Counted from the first letter of the stretch, positions 46,390 through 57,965 are shown. The stretch: DNA of 64,000 bases from Ceratotherium simum simum (GCF_000283155.1 NW_004454163.1:1559844-1623843), one strand, 5' to 3'. The notes: generated by a model from the letters alone, not told the origin. Program-made: numbers and translations.

Positions 46390-46560
46390 GTCTAATACAA
46401 AGGTACTATTCTGGGAATGAGGGGAATCAAGTTCTAGTTGATTCCACCATTCATAGCTCTGGGACTTTGGAGAACTCAACATTCTGTGTGTCAGAATCCA
46501 GATCTGTAAAATGGGTGTCCTGGAGAAAAATGATCTCTGAGGCTTTTCTAAGTACACCAG
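46390..46560 (-). mobile_element. MIR SINE, antisense
   Basis: 'tcatagctctgggactttgg', 'atccagatctgtaaaatggg' and 'gatctctgaggcttttcta' follow reverse MIR. The 62-codon minus frame here is inside it. Confidence 0.6.
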
Positions 46561-46912
46561 TTAATGTTTATGAGTTTTAGAACACATGAATTTGCAAAAG
46601 GAGAAGGTCCAGCAGTAAAATAACTTGCTAAGGCTCTAATACACATATTTCAATCATATTCTGGTTTAGATTTTTTGTATCAACCATTTGAAGTTTCCAC
46701 CAAACGTAAAGGATCTAGTCTATTTTTTTCCCAAAAATGTTACAATATCAGAAACCGAGGTATATTTGTTTCTCCTAATTTTAGATTCTGTCTTCTTAGA
46801 ATTCTTAAGAAAAAACAAAGTACTATAGACCTGTGAAAATCTTTCTTTTCTTAAACACACTAATATGTGTGTCAATTCTTACTTTTGCACTTATGTTTTA
46901 AGTAGTTATTAG

Positions 46913-47103
46913 TTTTTGTGCTGAGGAAGATTAGCCCTGAGCTAATGTCTGTGCCAATCTTCCTCTATTTTATATGTGGGTCGCCACCACAGCATGGCTG
47001 ACGAGTGGTATAGTTCCATGCTCGGGATCTGAACCTGTGAACCTGGGCTGCCAAAGCAGAGCATGCTGAACTTTAACACTAGGACCTGGGGCCGGCCCCT
47101 GAC
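46913..47103 (-). mobile_element. ERE-type SINE, antisense, short
   Basis: 'gctgaggaagattagccctg', 'gccaatcttcctctatttta', 'gtcgccaccacagcatggc', 'cgggatctgaacctgtgaac' and 'ctggggccggcccc'. The short repeat 'gtagttatt' (46902-46910 and 47104-47112) is the target-site duplication. Confidence 0.88.
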
Positions 47104-47114
47104 GTAGTTATTTT

Positions 47115-47800
47115 TTAAACCAGAACCGGTATTTATTACCATTCTGGTCAAGCCTGCCTCACAATAATAAATTTTGGGTCCTCTTGCTAATTGGTGAATG
47201 GGATACTTGAAATTTATGGATTCACTGATGTTTTAAGAATGGATTTTTATTGTCATGAATTGAAAGGGTTTAAACATTCATAAACTAAAAATTCCTCTTA
47301 AAGCAATCAACACATTTTATTAACAAGTTTGACTTAATTCTTTATCTGCCTTTGAAGAGGAATGACTACACATTTGTATTTAGTAACTGAGCAGATGCCA
47401 TATTACTTTGTGTATTAAAAAACCCTCAAAGGCATAATTTTTCCACTAAGCCTATAATGTAATGCAGCATTATATTGTGATAATTTTAAAACATTTAATA
47501 AAAATATTATATATATATATAATTCCTACACTGATATTTTTAAAGGGAATAATTTGGAATAGGAAATATAGTATAATGTATGCATAGATAAAATATTCAA
47601 GAAAACTGACCTCAGGTCTAAGAACATTACTGTAGATCAGGATCCTCTCTAAATGTTTCAAACTTACTTTCTTGGTCCATTGGTGAGAGATATTGATATA
47701 TCTTTGTTTTGAATTATATTCAATTTTCTGAATTATATTTAGATGAGTAGTTACTGTTGGAAAAAAAGAAAAATAGCACACTGATAATATGTCTCCTTGA
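47115..47800. other. No gene seen; AT-rich
   Basis: Contains a short (TA)n run at 47507-47522. The 103-codon minus frame 47470-47781 is made of I, Y, F and N codons from AT-rich DNA and has no motif. I reject it as a gene. Confidence 0.45.
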
Positions 47801-47818
47801 ACCTTGCCTCTCTTGCAG

Positions 47819-47897
47819 GTCTACTGTGACAAAGAGGAACAGATAGGAGTAGTCTTTTCTTCTCTTTGGTTCACGCCCAGGGTCTCCAGTCATCCAG
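47819..47897 (+). other. Candidate exon, 79 bases, one open frame
   Basis: A pyrimidine-rich acceptor 'ccttgcctctcttgcag' ends at 47818, and a donor 'ccag|gtaaag' starts at 47898. Of the three plus-strand frames, only the first is open throughout (begins VYCDKEEQIG, ends with phase 1); the other two hit stops early. The sequence has no repeat signature I know. It could be an exon of a longer transcript, a cryptic splice pair or coincidence. There is no neighbouring exon I can name. Confidence 0.2.
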
Positions 47898-47899
47898 GT

Positions 47900-48565
47900 A
47901 AAGGTTCATTGGCCAAGTTTTTCTGAACCTTCTCTTTTAGAGAAATTTTCCCTGCTTAAAACCCGGAAAGTTGTGTAATGGTTCTTGTCTTTTCTTACTT
48001 TGGTTTTCTGTGTAACTTCAGTTTGGTCTTGTAATCATTGCTTGGTGTAATTGAAAAAGAAATATATATATATATATATGTTACTTATACATACTTATAA
48101 TATATCTATATTTATATTTGGTAGATTCAAGTGAGGCAGCAACATACTTTTACTCTGCCCTCTTGAACCAGAATTCCCTTCATTATTCTTAAGTCAAATA
48201 ACTAAATGATCATCATTGAAGCCAGGAACAAGGCATAAAGGTCTATAAGCATTCCACTATTTCATCCAATCACTTTTGTAACAAAACTGTATTGTGTGGA
48301 ATGTAGTTATCTTACTCTACAATATTGTGTTGGAGGTTCTAGAACTAAGACGACAAAGCAGGTAACTCATATTATAAACTTAATTTTGGAAATTAGGTGG
48401 CAAAATATAATTTGTAGATGATTTAGTCATCTACCTACAAAACTCAAGAAAATTAATAAAACACTATTATAAATTCTTAAAAATTTTAAATGACAATACA
48501 AAATAATTATGTAACATTAAAAATTTTATTCATAGTTACATCATAGTCCTCTGTTTTATTTTTCT
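47900..48565. other. No gene seen; contains an (AT)n run
   Basis: A short (AT)n tract lies at 48061-48080. The rest is unassigned AT-rich DNA. Confidence 0.45.
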
Positions 48566-48569
48566 TTTT

Positions 48570-49130
48570 ATGTATTTTTGAATATTTTATATTAGAGAAT
48601 TTGAAACATACAAAAAGGTAGTCAGACTATAATAAACCCCTATCTGCATCAAATTAAAGCCTATTGTGTCCCACTCATATCCCCACACATTCTCCTCCCA
48701 TATTATTCTGAGACAGTTTATCCTTTCATCCATCAAATTTCAGTATGCATTTCTTTTTTTTTTTTTTTTTAAAGATTTTATTTATTTTTATTTTTTCCCC
48801 CCAAAGCCCCAGTGGATAGTTGTGTGTCGTAGCTGCACATCCTTCTAGTTGCTGTATGCGGGACTCGGCCTCAGGATGAACGGAGAAGTGGTGCCTCGAT
48901 GCGCACCCGGGATCCGAACCCGGGCTGCCAGCATCGCAGCGCGCGCACTTAACCACCAAGCCACAGGGCCGGCCCTCAGTATGCATTTCTAAAGAAGCAC
49001 TCCTTTTAATTAGCTTAATTGCAAATATCAATTGTGACATCTAAGGAAATAACATCTAAAGAAATAACAATTCCTAAATAGACCAAATATTCAGTCATTT
49101 AGTCAAATTCTCATTCTCATAAATATTCAA
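48570..49130 (-). mobile_element. Old L1-derived segment, split by a young SINE
   Basis: The plus strand reads 'gaaacatacaaaaaggtagt', 'ctataataaacccctatctg', 'cccacacattctcctcccat', 'catcaaatttcagtatgca', then after the SINE 'aagaagcactccttttaat' and 'aaatattcagtcatttagtc'. This order is found in the non-coding part of old L1s. The orientation is my best reading. Confidence 0.6.
48755..48976 (-). mobile_element. Young tRNA-derived SINE, antisense, near twin of 44569-44787
   Basis: Nearly the same sequence as the copy about 4.2 kb upstream: I count about five base differences over some 165 aligned bases. Intact pol III boxes are on the minus strand ('ggttcggatcc'). A perfect target-site duplication 'cagtatgcatttct' (48741-48754 and 48977-48990) shows an independent insertion rather than local duplication. 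The frame 48726-49040 (minus) is SINE sequence. Confidence 0.95.
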
Positions 49131-49134
49131 ACTC

Positions 49135-50845
49135 AGAAAATATTTCGAAGTTCTCTTCTTCATAATGAATATCATTTTCATATTTATCCTACACACACTT
49201 TCATCTTTTTCTATGTATTCCCCTGCAAGTCTACTTGTACTCAGATATTTCCTCCACAATATAGTTTACAAATTCTAACTTATGTAGTTATTCAATATAA
49301 CTATTCAATAGAAATTTCCATTCAATAGCAAGTAATTGACTACAATAGTATGCGCAAAAATTGTGGTAGATACTTTGTGATGAAAAAATAATCAAGTCAT
49401 AGATTTTAGCCTCTAGGAAATCAAAATATATTTTTTGTAAATTTATTTTGGCTATATACACACATATATATATACATATATGTAAAGTGTTTTTATAAAA
49501 TTTGCAATTGATGTATATAACTTGCGGCAAGGCCTTCCATGGATTTTCAGAGTATACTGTCCTAATTCACAATTCCTTTGGCATCCATATAACTCCCTCT
49601 GAAACTTCTTCCAGTGGTTTTTGCTGCTCCTCATTCTAAAGTAATATACACAAAGTTTGTTTTTCCTGGAGCTAGAAATGTATTACTGTAATAGTATAGT
49701 AATGCCAACAGCGGCATTCAGAGAAAGAAGATATTGATGTAACTAGAGGTGTACATCTTGTGCCGAGCTTTGGAGCATTCAGGATTTGAAAATACTCTTC
49801 CTTAAGGTGTCCAGTGATGTTAGATTTCAGATGCAGAAAAATTGTGTTATACAATGAGCCCTGCATCCTGCTCTAGGCTGTAACTTATAGAGTTTAGTGC
49901 AGCCCCCTAAGTAGTTTGAATTACATTTTCTAAATGGATTTTTTCCTATTTCCTACCATGGGCAAACCATCTACGAGGTTTTTTTTCCCCCACTCCTGTA
50001 AATATGAGAACTAGACTTTATCCTCATCAAATGTGCACTGAGTATGGAAAATATATAAGGCATTTTTTTACAAAGCTGTGACTCAATATTGTTAGTGAAA
50101 TGGGAGATACCTATAAAATGCATAATAATGCAGGGCTCTGCATAATAAATGTATCTACAATGTTTTGACATTTCACAAAATTTAAAGAGTCTTAATATTA
50201 TTTAACAATTTCAATAATTTATATTTTAAGGTTAATTTATAAATTAGAGATCATTAATGAAATTCAATAAATATTATTAAAACATTGGAGTCTTTTTCCT
50301 TGAAAAAATAACAATTACCTGAAAGCAGATTTTAGCGTACTTATTGCTTAATCAACAAATTGCAGTTTTTTTTACTCAAACTGACTGTGATGTGCAGCAT
50401 TCAGTAGATGTGTCAGTGTCCATATACCAGTCATTTACAAAACATTTATTAGTGTCCAGCTTAGTACTATTCTGCTTGATCCTTGTAGGAATTTCACAAT
50501 CCCATCAAGGAGGCAAATCGAAGAAAGTAGCAGAAGTCAGTAAATGATTATTTGAGATATATGTACTAGATTTGGAGAGTGCACATACTTATACTTGTCT
50601 CTAGGACATAAGGAGCATAACCATAAGAACCAGAGCATGTGAGCAGTGATTCATCGAAACGCAAGACAGTCATAAAAATCTGAGTACATAAATAATATCA
50701 GAGTTCAAAGCAGTACAGAGTATCTAAAATGCACTCAAAAGTCCATAATCAGAACAAAGAGAGGAGGCCAAAATGGATGGCTTTCATAATGGAGGAGGCA
50801 GGAAAAATAAAATGGAAAGCCATTAAAATACAGCTATGTACAACT
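49135..50845. other. No gene seen; AT-rich DNA
   Basis: The frames at 49288-49530, 49452-49634, 49672-49866, 49971-50171 and 50344-50547 are AT-driven and without motifs. A short direct repeat 'tgcataataa' occurs at about 50119-50148. Confidence 0.4.
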
Positions 50846-50849
50846 TTAT

Positions 50850-50965
50850 TATGTACTGGATCTCACTGAAACTTCTCATCAATCTGTGAAGCTTGGAATA
50901 GTAAATTATTTGCCTAAACTCATACAGCTAGTAATACTATAAAGGAGAGTAAATCTTAGATGTTT
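50850..50965 (+). mobile_element. Probable MIR fragment
   Basis: 'ttatttgcctaaactcatac', 'agctagtaatactataaagg' resembles the second half of MIR. Weak. Confidence 0.4.
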
Positions 50966-51490
50966 GACTTAAAAATAAATGTCATGTTCATGATGTCATT
51001 TTTCAACCAGTGATCATGCAAACAATTAGCTAAAAGGAAGTTCACTGGAATTAGTACAGAGGTAAGGAGAAAAGAACAGAGAAAAAGCCACAGGCTAATC
51101 CTTGAACCTGAGGTAGCTTTCCACCTCATCCTCGATTGCCTCATCTCTCTCCTTTGAGATCAAATCTTGACCTCCTGTGTTTAATGATGGTTATTGAGAG
51201 TTGTCTGTCTTGATAAAAATATTTGAGAGATGAAAGCATAATAATCCTGTTTGAGAGAGACAATTACTGGGAGGTTCAAAGGAGGGCATTTAAAAGGAGA
51301 AAGTTGATAGTGTGTACCATTGTGGGAAAGGTTTAAAGAAAAGATGATGCACAAATAAATCTTTAAAAGACAAAAAGATAAAACCTGAACAGGGAAATAT
51401 ACTAATTTCTTAAGCATATTTATGAATTAGAGACCTTCAAATTAATATATATCACATCATCAGATAATAATATAGGAAAAGTAAATCTTA

Positions 51491-51725
51491 TCTTGTGTGT
51501 GTGAGGAAGATCATCCCTGAGCTAACATCCATGCCAATCCTCCTCTTTTTGCTGAGGAAAACTGGCCCTGGGCTAACATCTGTGCCCATCTTCCTCCATT
51601 TTATATGAGACGCCGCCACAGCATGGCCTGATAAGCGGTGAATCAGTGCGCGCCCAGGATATGATCCTGGGCTGCCAGCAGCAGAGCGCACGCATTTAAC
51701 TGCTATGCCATAGAGCTGGCCCTGC
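51491..51725 (-). mobile_element. ERE-type SINE, antisense
   Basis: 'gtgaggaagatcatccctg', 'gctgaggaaaactggccctg', 'gagacgccgccacagcatgg', 'ctgataagcggtgaatcag', 'gcgcgcccaggatatgatcc' and 'gagctggccctg'. The duplication 'aaagtaaatctta' (51478-51490) and 'aaagtgaatctttt' (51726-51739) flanks it. The minus frame 51488-51793 is this SINE. Confidence 0.9.
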
Positions 51726-51879
51726 AAAGTGAATCTTTTAAAGCATATTCTTTCATTTCTGCTCTTACTGAAAATCTGTTTTTCCTGTGGCAAAATGGTA
51801 ATTCACGCTGTAGTAAATCCCCTCTCTAGCAATGTTGTATCGTGACTTTCCCATGAAGAGCTCAAAATGTTTTTAGGAA

Positions 51880-52040
51880 ATTTAGCTTCTTAATTCTCAC
51901 ATCCCCGTAAGGTAGGTGGAAAAAATTACTGTCCTCACTATATAAACTGTCAAGCTAGGACACTAAGTATTTAAAAGGTTACAAAGATCATAAGGTTATA
52001 AAGATCTTTGAGTAGTACTGAAGATATCCGATTTGATTAA
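51880..52040 (+). mobile_element. MIR SINE, sense
   Basis: 'cttcttaattctcacatccc', 'cgtaaggtaggtggaaaaaa', 'ggacactaagtatttaaaag', 'gttacaaagatcataa' follow MIR order. Confidence 0.6.
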
Positions 52041-52079
52041 TCCACTAACCACACTACTTCTAACTTTGTGATCTTATAT

Positions 52080-52340
52080 TGCCTTTTTCACTCCATCAAA
52101 CATTTGTTAGTAAATATCTACTGAGTGATCAGATTCACAAACCTTCTCCTAACCCCTGTTCTATCCCATCTTTCCCCATCTGTATGGATTCCACGGTTTC
52201 TTCAAATCATTATGTTCCTATCCATTCCCACTGCCACTACCCTCATAATTTAATACCAAAACTTCCATAACAGTCTCCTAACCAATCTATGTTGTGATAG
52301 TCTCCATTCCAAATATTCCAATACACATGCACATTAAATT
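52080..52340 (+). mobile_element. L2 LINE ORF2 fragment
   Basis: 'catctgtatggattccacgg', 'ccattcccactgccactacc', 'cataacagtctcctaaccaa', 'gatagtctccattccaa' track L2 in sense order. The frame 52079-52270 is part of it. Confidence 0.65.
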
Positions 52341-52784
52341 TTCTCCACAAGCGCTACATTAAGAATTTTACTAACATATGCACAAATAATTTCAATATAT
52401 CTAGAATTTTAGGAACTTGCTCCTCTGATTCCAAACATAGTGGTGTCACATTGTACACATCTTTAACTTACAGTAACTCTTCTGAATGCAGTGGGGAAAC
52501 CAAGGAGAAAATATAAGTAACTTAATAGCCTTGGGAAAACCCCTGCCATTCCACTCACAGGGCTTATACCTAGGAATGATTATGACGAGGGTGACTTACA
52601 TCTGTCCAGTCCTTAGTGTTCTCAGTTCCATTGTGCTTCTCCAAGCAAAAGCATATCTCAATAGGAAATCAAATCCCAAAGCTTTAATAAATGTGTTCTT
52701 GGTAAAACATATCCTCTAAATTCACGGCAAATATTTTATGAGAATTTCAACTGAAGAAATAGCTGTCAAAGATCATTTGTTTTA

Positions 52785-53645
52785 ATTTTTTTTTTAATTT
52801 AGAATAGTTTTAGATTTACAGAAAAGTTGTGAAGATGGTACAGAGAGTTCTCATATACACCTTATACCCCACACACAGTTTCCACTACTTTTAACATCTT
52901 ACATTAGTGTGGTACATTTGTCACAATTAATGAACCAATATTGGTTCATTACCATCAACTAAAGTCAATACTTTATTCAGATTTCCTTAGTTCTTACTCA
53001 GTGTCTTTGTAGTGGTCCAGGACCCCATCCAAGATGCCACATTACATTTAGTGGTCATGTTTCCTTAGGCCTCTTTTGTCTGTGACACTTCCTCAGACTT
53101 TTCTTATTTTTAATGACCTTGACAATTTTGAGGAATCTTACAAGGTCAGGTAACTTGTGGAATGTTTCTCAGTTGAGATTTGTCGGATAATTTTCTCATG
53201 ATTGGACTAGGGTTATTTATAAGAGGGGTGGGAAAAGTGTGAAGACTAGAGAGGTAAAGTGCTAGTCCCATTTCATCATATCAAATAGAGTACATACAAT
53301 CAATATGACTTATCACTGATGGATGTTAACCTTGATCAACTGGCTGAAGTAATGTTTGCCAAATTTCTCCCTTGTAAAGTCACCTTTTTATCCTCCTTTC
53401 CATATTGTACTGGTAGAGGGAAGTTAATACATATAGTCAACACTTAATGAGTGAGGACTTATGTTCCATCTCCTTGAAGGCAGAGTATGTACATGAATTA
53501 TTTAGAATTCTTTTGCATAGAAGATTTGTATATTCTCTTCCATTTATTTATTTATTCAATCATTTATTTATAACAGTATGGATTTATGGATATTTATTTT
53601 ATAATTTGGGTTATAATCTAATACAATATAATCCAACATAATAAA
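52785..53645 (-). mobile_element. Old L1-derived non-coding segment, antisense
   Basis: 'agaatagttttagatttaca', 'gaaaagttgtgaagatggta', 'cagtttccactacttttaac', 'tagtgtggtacatttgtcac', then 'tttgtcggataattttctca', 'tgatggatgttaaccttgat' and 'gccaaatttctcccttgtaa' are standard phrases of old mammalian L1s seen in reverse. The frame 53447-53641 is AT-rich background. Confidence 0.7.
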
Positions 53646-53654
53646 GGGTAATTT

Positions 53655-53935
53655 TTTTCCTTCTTTATTGAAGTCTAATTGACAAGTAAAATTGTAAGAT
53701 ATTTAAAGTGTACAACGTGGTGATTTCATATATCTATACAGTACGAAAAGATTATCCAATTGAGTTAACTAACACATTTATGACCCCCTTTTTTTTTTTT
53801 TTTTTTGGTGAGACCGTTTAAGTTCTACTCTCTTAGCAAATTTCAGTTATACAAACAGTGATACAGTGTTATCAACTCTGGTTCCCATATTATACATTAG
53901 ATCCTCAGACCTTTTTGATTTAATAACTGAAAGTT
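53655..53935. mobile_element. Second old L1-derived segment with poly-T
   Basis: 'tttattgaagtctaattgac', 'aagtgtacaacgtggtgatt', poly-T at about 53788-53806, 'taagttctactctcttagca', 'cccatattatacattagatc' are familiar L1-associated phrases. I am not sure of its strand. Confidence 0.65.
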
Positions 53936-54317
53936 AATATAAAGGCTAATTTTTGATATGCTATTTTTTGTTTCATACACTAGAAGTCTAATAACAGTAT
54001 AAGATGAAACTAAACTGTATTTCCAAATAATCATATTGAAAATCTCACTTTAAGCCACTCTGGTTAACATATCTATTTTTTTCAGAAATATGGTGATTAA
54101 AATATGTTGGTTCATAAGGAGAACATTATGGTTCAACATAGCCTTTTCATTTTATTTATGTATAAGTGAAAAATAACTTTATAGGCTTATTGTTTAAAAA
54201 AGCAGTACTTTTTGCAAATGAACAGTTAAAGAAATTATCTTTTGTTTACATAAAAAGGAGCTATGATATTTAAATAATCATTCTAAAATTATAGCTCCAG
54301 TCTTATATATATATTTG

Positions 54318-54505
54318 AAGTGATTCTCAAAGTAAAATGTGCATAATAATTCCTGAGCTTGGTGATAAATGTCCATTCCTAGTTCCCACCCTCAAAGATT
54401 TTGATAAAGGATCACAGGGGTAGTGCTATAGAGACATACAACTTAATAAGCATTCCATGGAATTCTGATGATAATTTTCAGCATATAATATTTGGGAAAC
54501 AATCC
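54318..54505 (+). mobile_element. MER5-like hAT DNA transposon
   Basis: 'gtgattctcaaagtaaaatg', 'tgcataataattcctgagct', 'tcctagttcccaccctcaaa', 'gattttgataaaggatca' and the closing 'ttgggaaacaatc' follow the MER5A/B order, a short non-autonomous hAT-Charlie element. It has no transposase of its own. Confidence 0.65.
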
Positions 54506-54519
54506 TGTGAAAAGGACTC

Positions 54520-54935
54520 CTAAATTCTCTCTGTGTCTAATTCCCCATTCTTCTAGTGATAGAATATCCCCGTCACCCACACCCACATTTCAGCAAGTCA
54601 GATGACTGGTCAGCTACATGTGGCCACATGACTAAGTTCTCTCCACTGAAATGGAAGTAGAAATGAAGGGCACAAATTTTTGTCACTTTCTTAAAAGTAC
54701 TTTTTACCCCATTTCACAGTCTGGAACATGCTCTTGCTGCTGATGAGCCATATTTAACCAAGCAGATCAAGCAAACTAAGGAAATATTGAGCACAAAAGT
54801 AGATCACCCCGAATATCCTGAACCACTTGCTTTCCTCTGTGCTGTTATGTAAGAGTCTGTATTTTTTGCCAGCTTTTACAGCAGCTTAGCTTACACTTTA
54901 ATAAAAATGATTTTAAAGAATTGTACCAACTCCTA
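54520..54935 (+). mobile_element. Old MaLR-like LTR
   Basis: 'catgtggccacatgactaag', 'ttctctccactgaaatggaa', 'ctgaaccacttgctttcctc', 'gctgttatgtaagagtctgt' and 'ttacagcagcttagcttaca' are in the order of an old MaLR-type LTR (MLT1-like) ending near 54915-54935. An internal deletion is likely. Confidence 0.55.
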
Positions 54936-55103
54936 CTGATAGACATATAATGCATATTTCTTAATATTTTAGTTTTAGATGGGGTGACCGTATGTCCCAG
55001 TCTGACCAGAACTCTGTTTTATACCTGTAGTTTCACCTAATTATTGTTTATGCTTTCTTTCACCCTCAAAAGTGGCCTTATTTAAATGATAAATTATATA
55101 GTG

Positions 55104-55202
55104 TGGGAGATCAAGATTTGGCCACCCTGAAATATATCTCTTTACCTTGATTGTTTTCTCTGATGGACATTTGACCTCCCCCACTAACTGCCTAAAGAAT
55201 TT
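55104..55202 (+). mobile_element. Endogenous retroviral LTR, left part
   Basis: Starts near 'tgtgggagatcaagatttgg' and continues 'ccaccctgaaatatatctct' and 'gatggacatttgacctcccc', texture of an LTR U3. It is cut by the N run at 55203, and the matching 3' part is on the other side. Confidence 0.5.
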
Positions 55203-55577
55203 NNNNNNNNNNNNNNNNNNNNNNNNNNNNNNNNNNNNNNNNNNNNNNNNNNNNNNNNNNNNNNNNNNNNNNNNNNNNNNNNNNNNNNNNNNNNNNNNNN
55301 NNNNNNNNNNNNNNNNNNNNNNNNNNNNNNNNNNNNNNNNNNNNNNNNNNNNNNNNNNNNNNNNNNNNNNNNNNNNNNNNNNNNNNNNNNNNNNNNNNNN
55401 NNNNNNNNNNNNNNNNNNNNNNNNNNNNNNNNNNNNNNNNNNNNNNNNNNNNNNNNNNNNNNNNNNNNNNNNNNNNNNNNNNNNNNNNNNNNNNNNNNNN
55501 NNNNNNNNNNNNNNNNNNNNNNNNNNNNNNNNNNNNNNNNNNNNNNNNNNNNNNNNNNNNNNNNNNNNNNNNNNNNN
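55203..55577. other. Assembly gap (375 N)
   Basis: A run of N between what look like the two ends of a single LTR. The open frames drawn through it (55041-55635) are artefacts of untranslated N. The size may be an estimate. Confidence 1.
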
Positions 55578-55680
55578 CCATGTATACATGTTATTAAACT
55601 TGGTATTATTTTCTCCTGCTAACCTGTCTTGTTAATTATTTGGCCAGCCATAAGAACCTTAAGGGAAAGGGCAGAGGAGG
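55578..55680 (+). mobile_element. Endogenous retroviral LTR, right part
   Basis: 'ttattaaacttggtattatt', 'ttctcctgctaacctgtctt', 'ttatttggccagccataaga', 'accttaagggaaagggcaga' has the look of an LTR R/U5 with an ATTAAA signal near 55593. It is paired with the left part across the gap by order and texture only. Confidence 0.5.
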
Positions 55681-55899
55681 ATTTTCCCTCTTCCCCCTCA
55701 ATAGCCACCTTAGTTTTAAGGGACTTGGCTTGATCAATGATATATCAGAATTCTAACAGGTTTCTACTGAAAGTTAAATTCTGATTCAGGTATAGTTCGA
55801 AATCACAGTGACTTTATAAACTTTAAGCACAAGGATAGAACACTCTACACTAATCTTATCGTACTATTATGTACATGTAATATTATAATCCATGTCTGA

Positions 55900-56570
55900 T
55901 TAGAGGGTAAAAAGATACATAGGCAAACGTAGTCTAGAATGATTTATTTCTTTTATTTCTGTTTAAATCATTTCCCAGCCTCTCCAATCTCCTCTGGCAT
56001 CTAAAAATCAATGAGCCAGGAATTCTACAGCCCACTGACAAGTGCCTATCACTCTTCAGAATTTTTGAATAAGTGGAATGATTAATTCATTTAAATTTAT
56101 TGCCCAGGAAATATCAGAGGCGGCAGATGTTTTTCTCAATAGTGATTTACATTGAGAAGAAAATGAAAATCCTGGCTATTTTAATTAAGTGAATGCACCA
56201 CTAAATCCAAGACCCTTTCCCTTGCAATTTCTTTAAGGAGCAAAAGTGCTCTTTGCCTGGTTTTTGTTTCTGTTTGATGGCATAAATTTTTACCACTTCT
56301 TTTCCTCACCTTAATGGGGGAGATGTCCCTAAAGATTGCTGCCTTGGAAACTGATTAATCTCCAGTCACTAAAGCTCTCTACTGACATTGCAAAAAAGCT
56401 GTGGGGATCTCTTCATTAGCCTTGAGATGGAAAGCTTTAGATAAGCACAACTAAATTTCAACTCTAACATCCTCAGGGTGTATTAACAAGGCAAGGTTTT
56501 ACAGCATCTCAGGACTAATATTTTCTCCTTTCAGATACATTTTCATCACAGAGATTTTGCAGGACTACAT
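55900..56570. other. Repeat-free block, candidate conserved enhancer-like element
   Basis: About 650 bp with no recognised repeat and no long frame, but many developmental-factor-like words: 'ttttaattaagtg', 'gaaactgattaatctcc', 'tttagataagc', 'gattaattcattt'. Such density of homeodomain- and GATA-type words is common in deeply conserved enhancers. I cannot check conservation here, so this is only a candidate. Confidence 0.3.
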
Positions 56571-57499
56571 ACATCTGTCTTAATAATACTCAAAACTGCT
56601 AATATAAGTCTTGGGACTATTATGCAATTGGAACTTGTTATCAGTAACTTCTTCCTATCATTTTTCAGTGATTGAAAGTGATGTGGCTTTAAGAGATTTA
56701 CCAAGTTGATTCACTCTTCTTTTTTTGTAAATCACACTCAAACAAACCATAAGTATGTTCTATGATTTAATAATTTTCATTTAAATTACTACATTTCAGC
56801 CTGTGTTTTTTAAGTTTTTTAAAAAATTTTTCCTTAGGATTTATTTTTTGGTGAAACTTGTTAGTTGTCAACAGCTGACACCAGTACCAGTTCTTTCACA
56901 TAGCTGCACCTACCCTACCAGCTAAATTTGAGACACTGAAACAATTACATTGCTCTATAACTACTGTGCTTAAAATTCTATTTAAATATAAGCCAATAAA
57001 TATTGTGCCCTATCAACAGCTGTTTTCCCCAAAATTAAATAAAACTAGATATCTAAAAAGGGACAGACTAATAGTCTATGAAATTTTCATTGGTTCATTC
57101 CACATGCACTTTTGCCCCGTATACCAACATCCACCTTTCCTTTTCCTTTTCTTATTCATATTGGAGAAATGATAATAGCTTTATATTTAGTCACCATTAT
57201 TTTTCCCAAATGTGAATTTCAATCACAAGAAGGAGAAAGAAAAAGCATTGGCATAATTCAATTTCATTTCTACTCATTGTTATGTCTCATTAAGCTTCCG
57301 GTCCTGATATATTTTAAATCAAAATAAGGTGAGTCAGAAATTACTCAAGTGACTCTTCATATTTACCTTAAACTTATTTTCTTCTATGAATGTATATTTC
57401 TCAATGCAATTCTATGGTAAACTGAATATTAGAAAAATAAAAACTAGAAAAATCGTCAGAAGACATAGAGAGCAAAACACATGTATCACTTGCTTTTCA

Positions 57500-57668
57500 A
57501 AGTAATTAACATTTTTGTTGAGTACTTTCTAGTGCAAAGCACTAACTATAGTAAAATATGTGATATAATTTTTTACAAGAGAGACTATGACTAGTATTTT
57601 CATAAGCACATAAATGCATTTCCATGGAAATGCAGAGAAAGGGGAGAGTTAAATCATATTGGTTCACA
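57500..57668 (+). mobile_element. Probable MIR SINE, sense
   Basis: 'ttgttgagtactttctagtg', 'caaagcactaactatagtaa' and 'atggaaatgcagagaaaggg' follow MIR weakly. The frames at 56966-57327 before it are AT-rich and carry no motif. Confidence 0.45.
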
Positions 57669-57689
57669 CATTCCAGAACTTTCCAGCTT

Positions 57690-57965
57690 TAGAAATGTCA
57701 ATGTGCCAGACATAGATGTGGAAATTGCATGAACAAGACCATCTGCTACAGCAGGATGTCTTTAGAGAATAAGTGCTAAGCAGGGCTAGACCTGGGCAGT
57801 GAACTGATAGATAATGTAGGAGAGATAAGTTGGATCTGGATTACAGGGGCCATGTTTTTCTATAATAAGGTACCTGGACTTAATCTGAGTGAATATTCCA
57901 AATTTTTTGAGCAAAGTATAGACATTATCAGAGATGTATTGAATATGTATTTGAAGATATAAGAA
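57690..57965 (-). mobile_element. Probable L2 LINE fragment, antisense
   Basis: 'ggagagataagttggatctg', 'gattacaggggccatgtttt', 'aaggtacctggacttaatct' resemble the reverse of L2. Moderate support. Confidence 0.5.

Noticed and set aside
47470..47781. 103-codon minus-strand frame
   Set aside because: It is AT-driven (I, Y, F, N) and overlaps a TA repeat. No motif.
55041..55635. Open frames of 129 to 182 codons across the gap
   Set aside because: They are made of untranslatable N and exist only because N has no stop codon.
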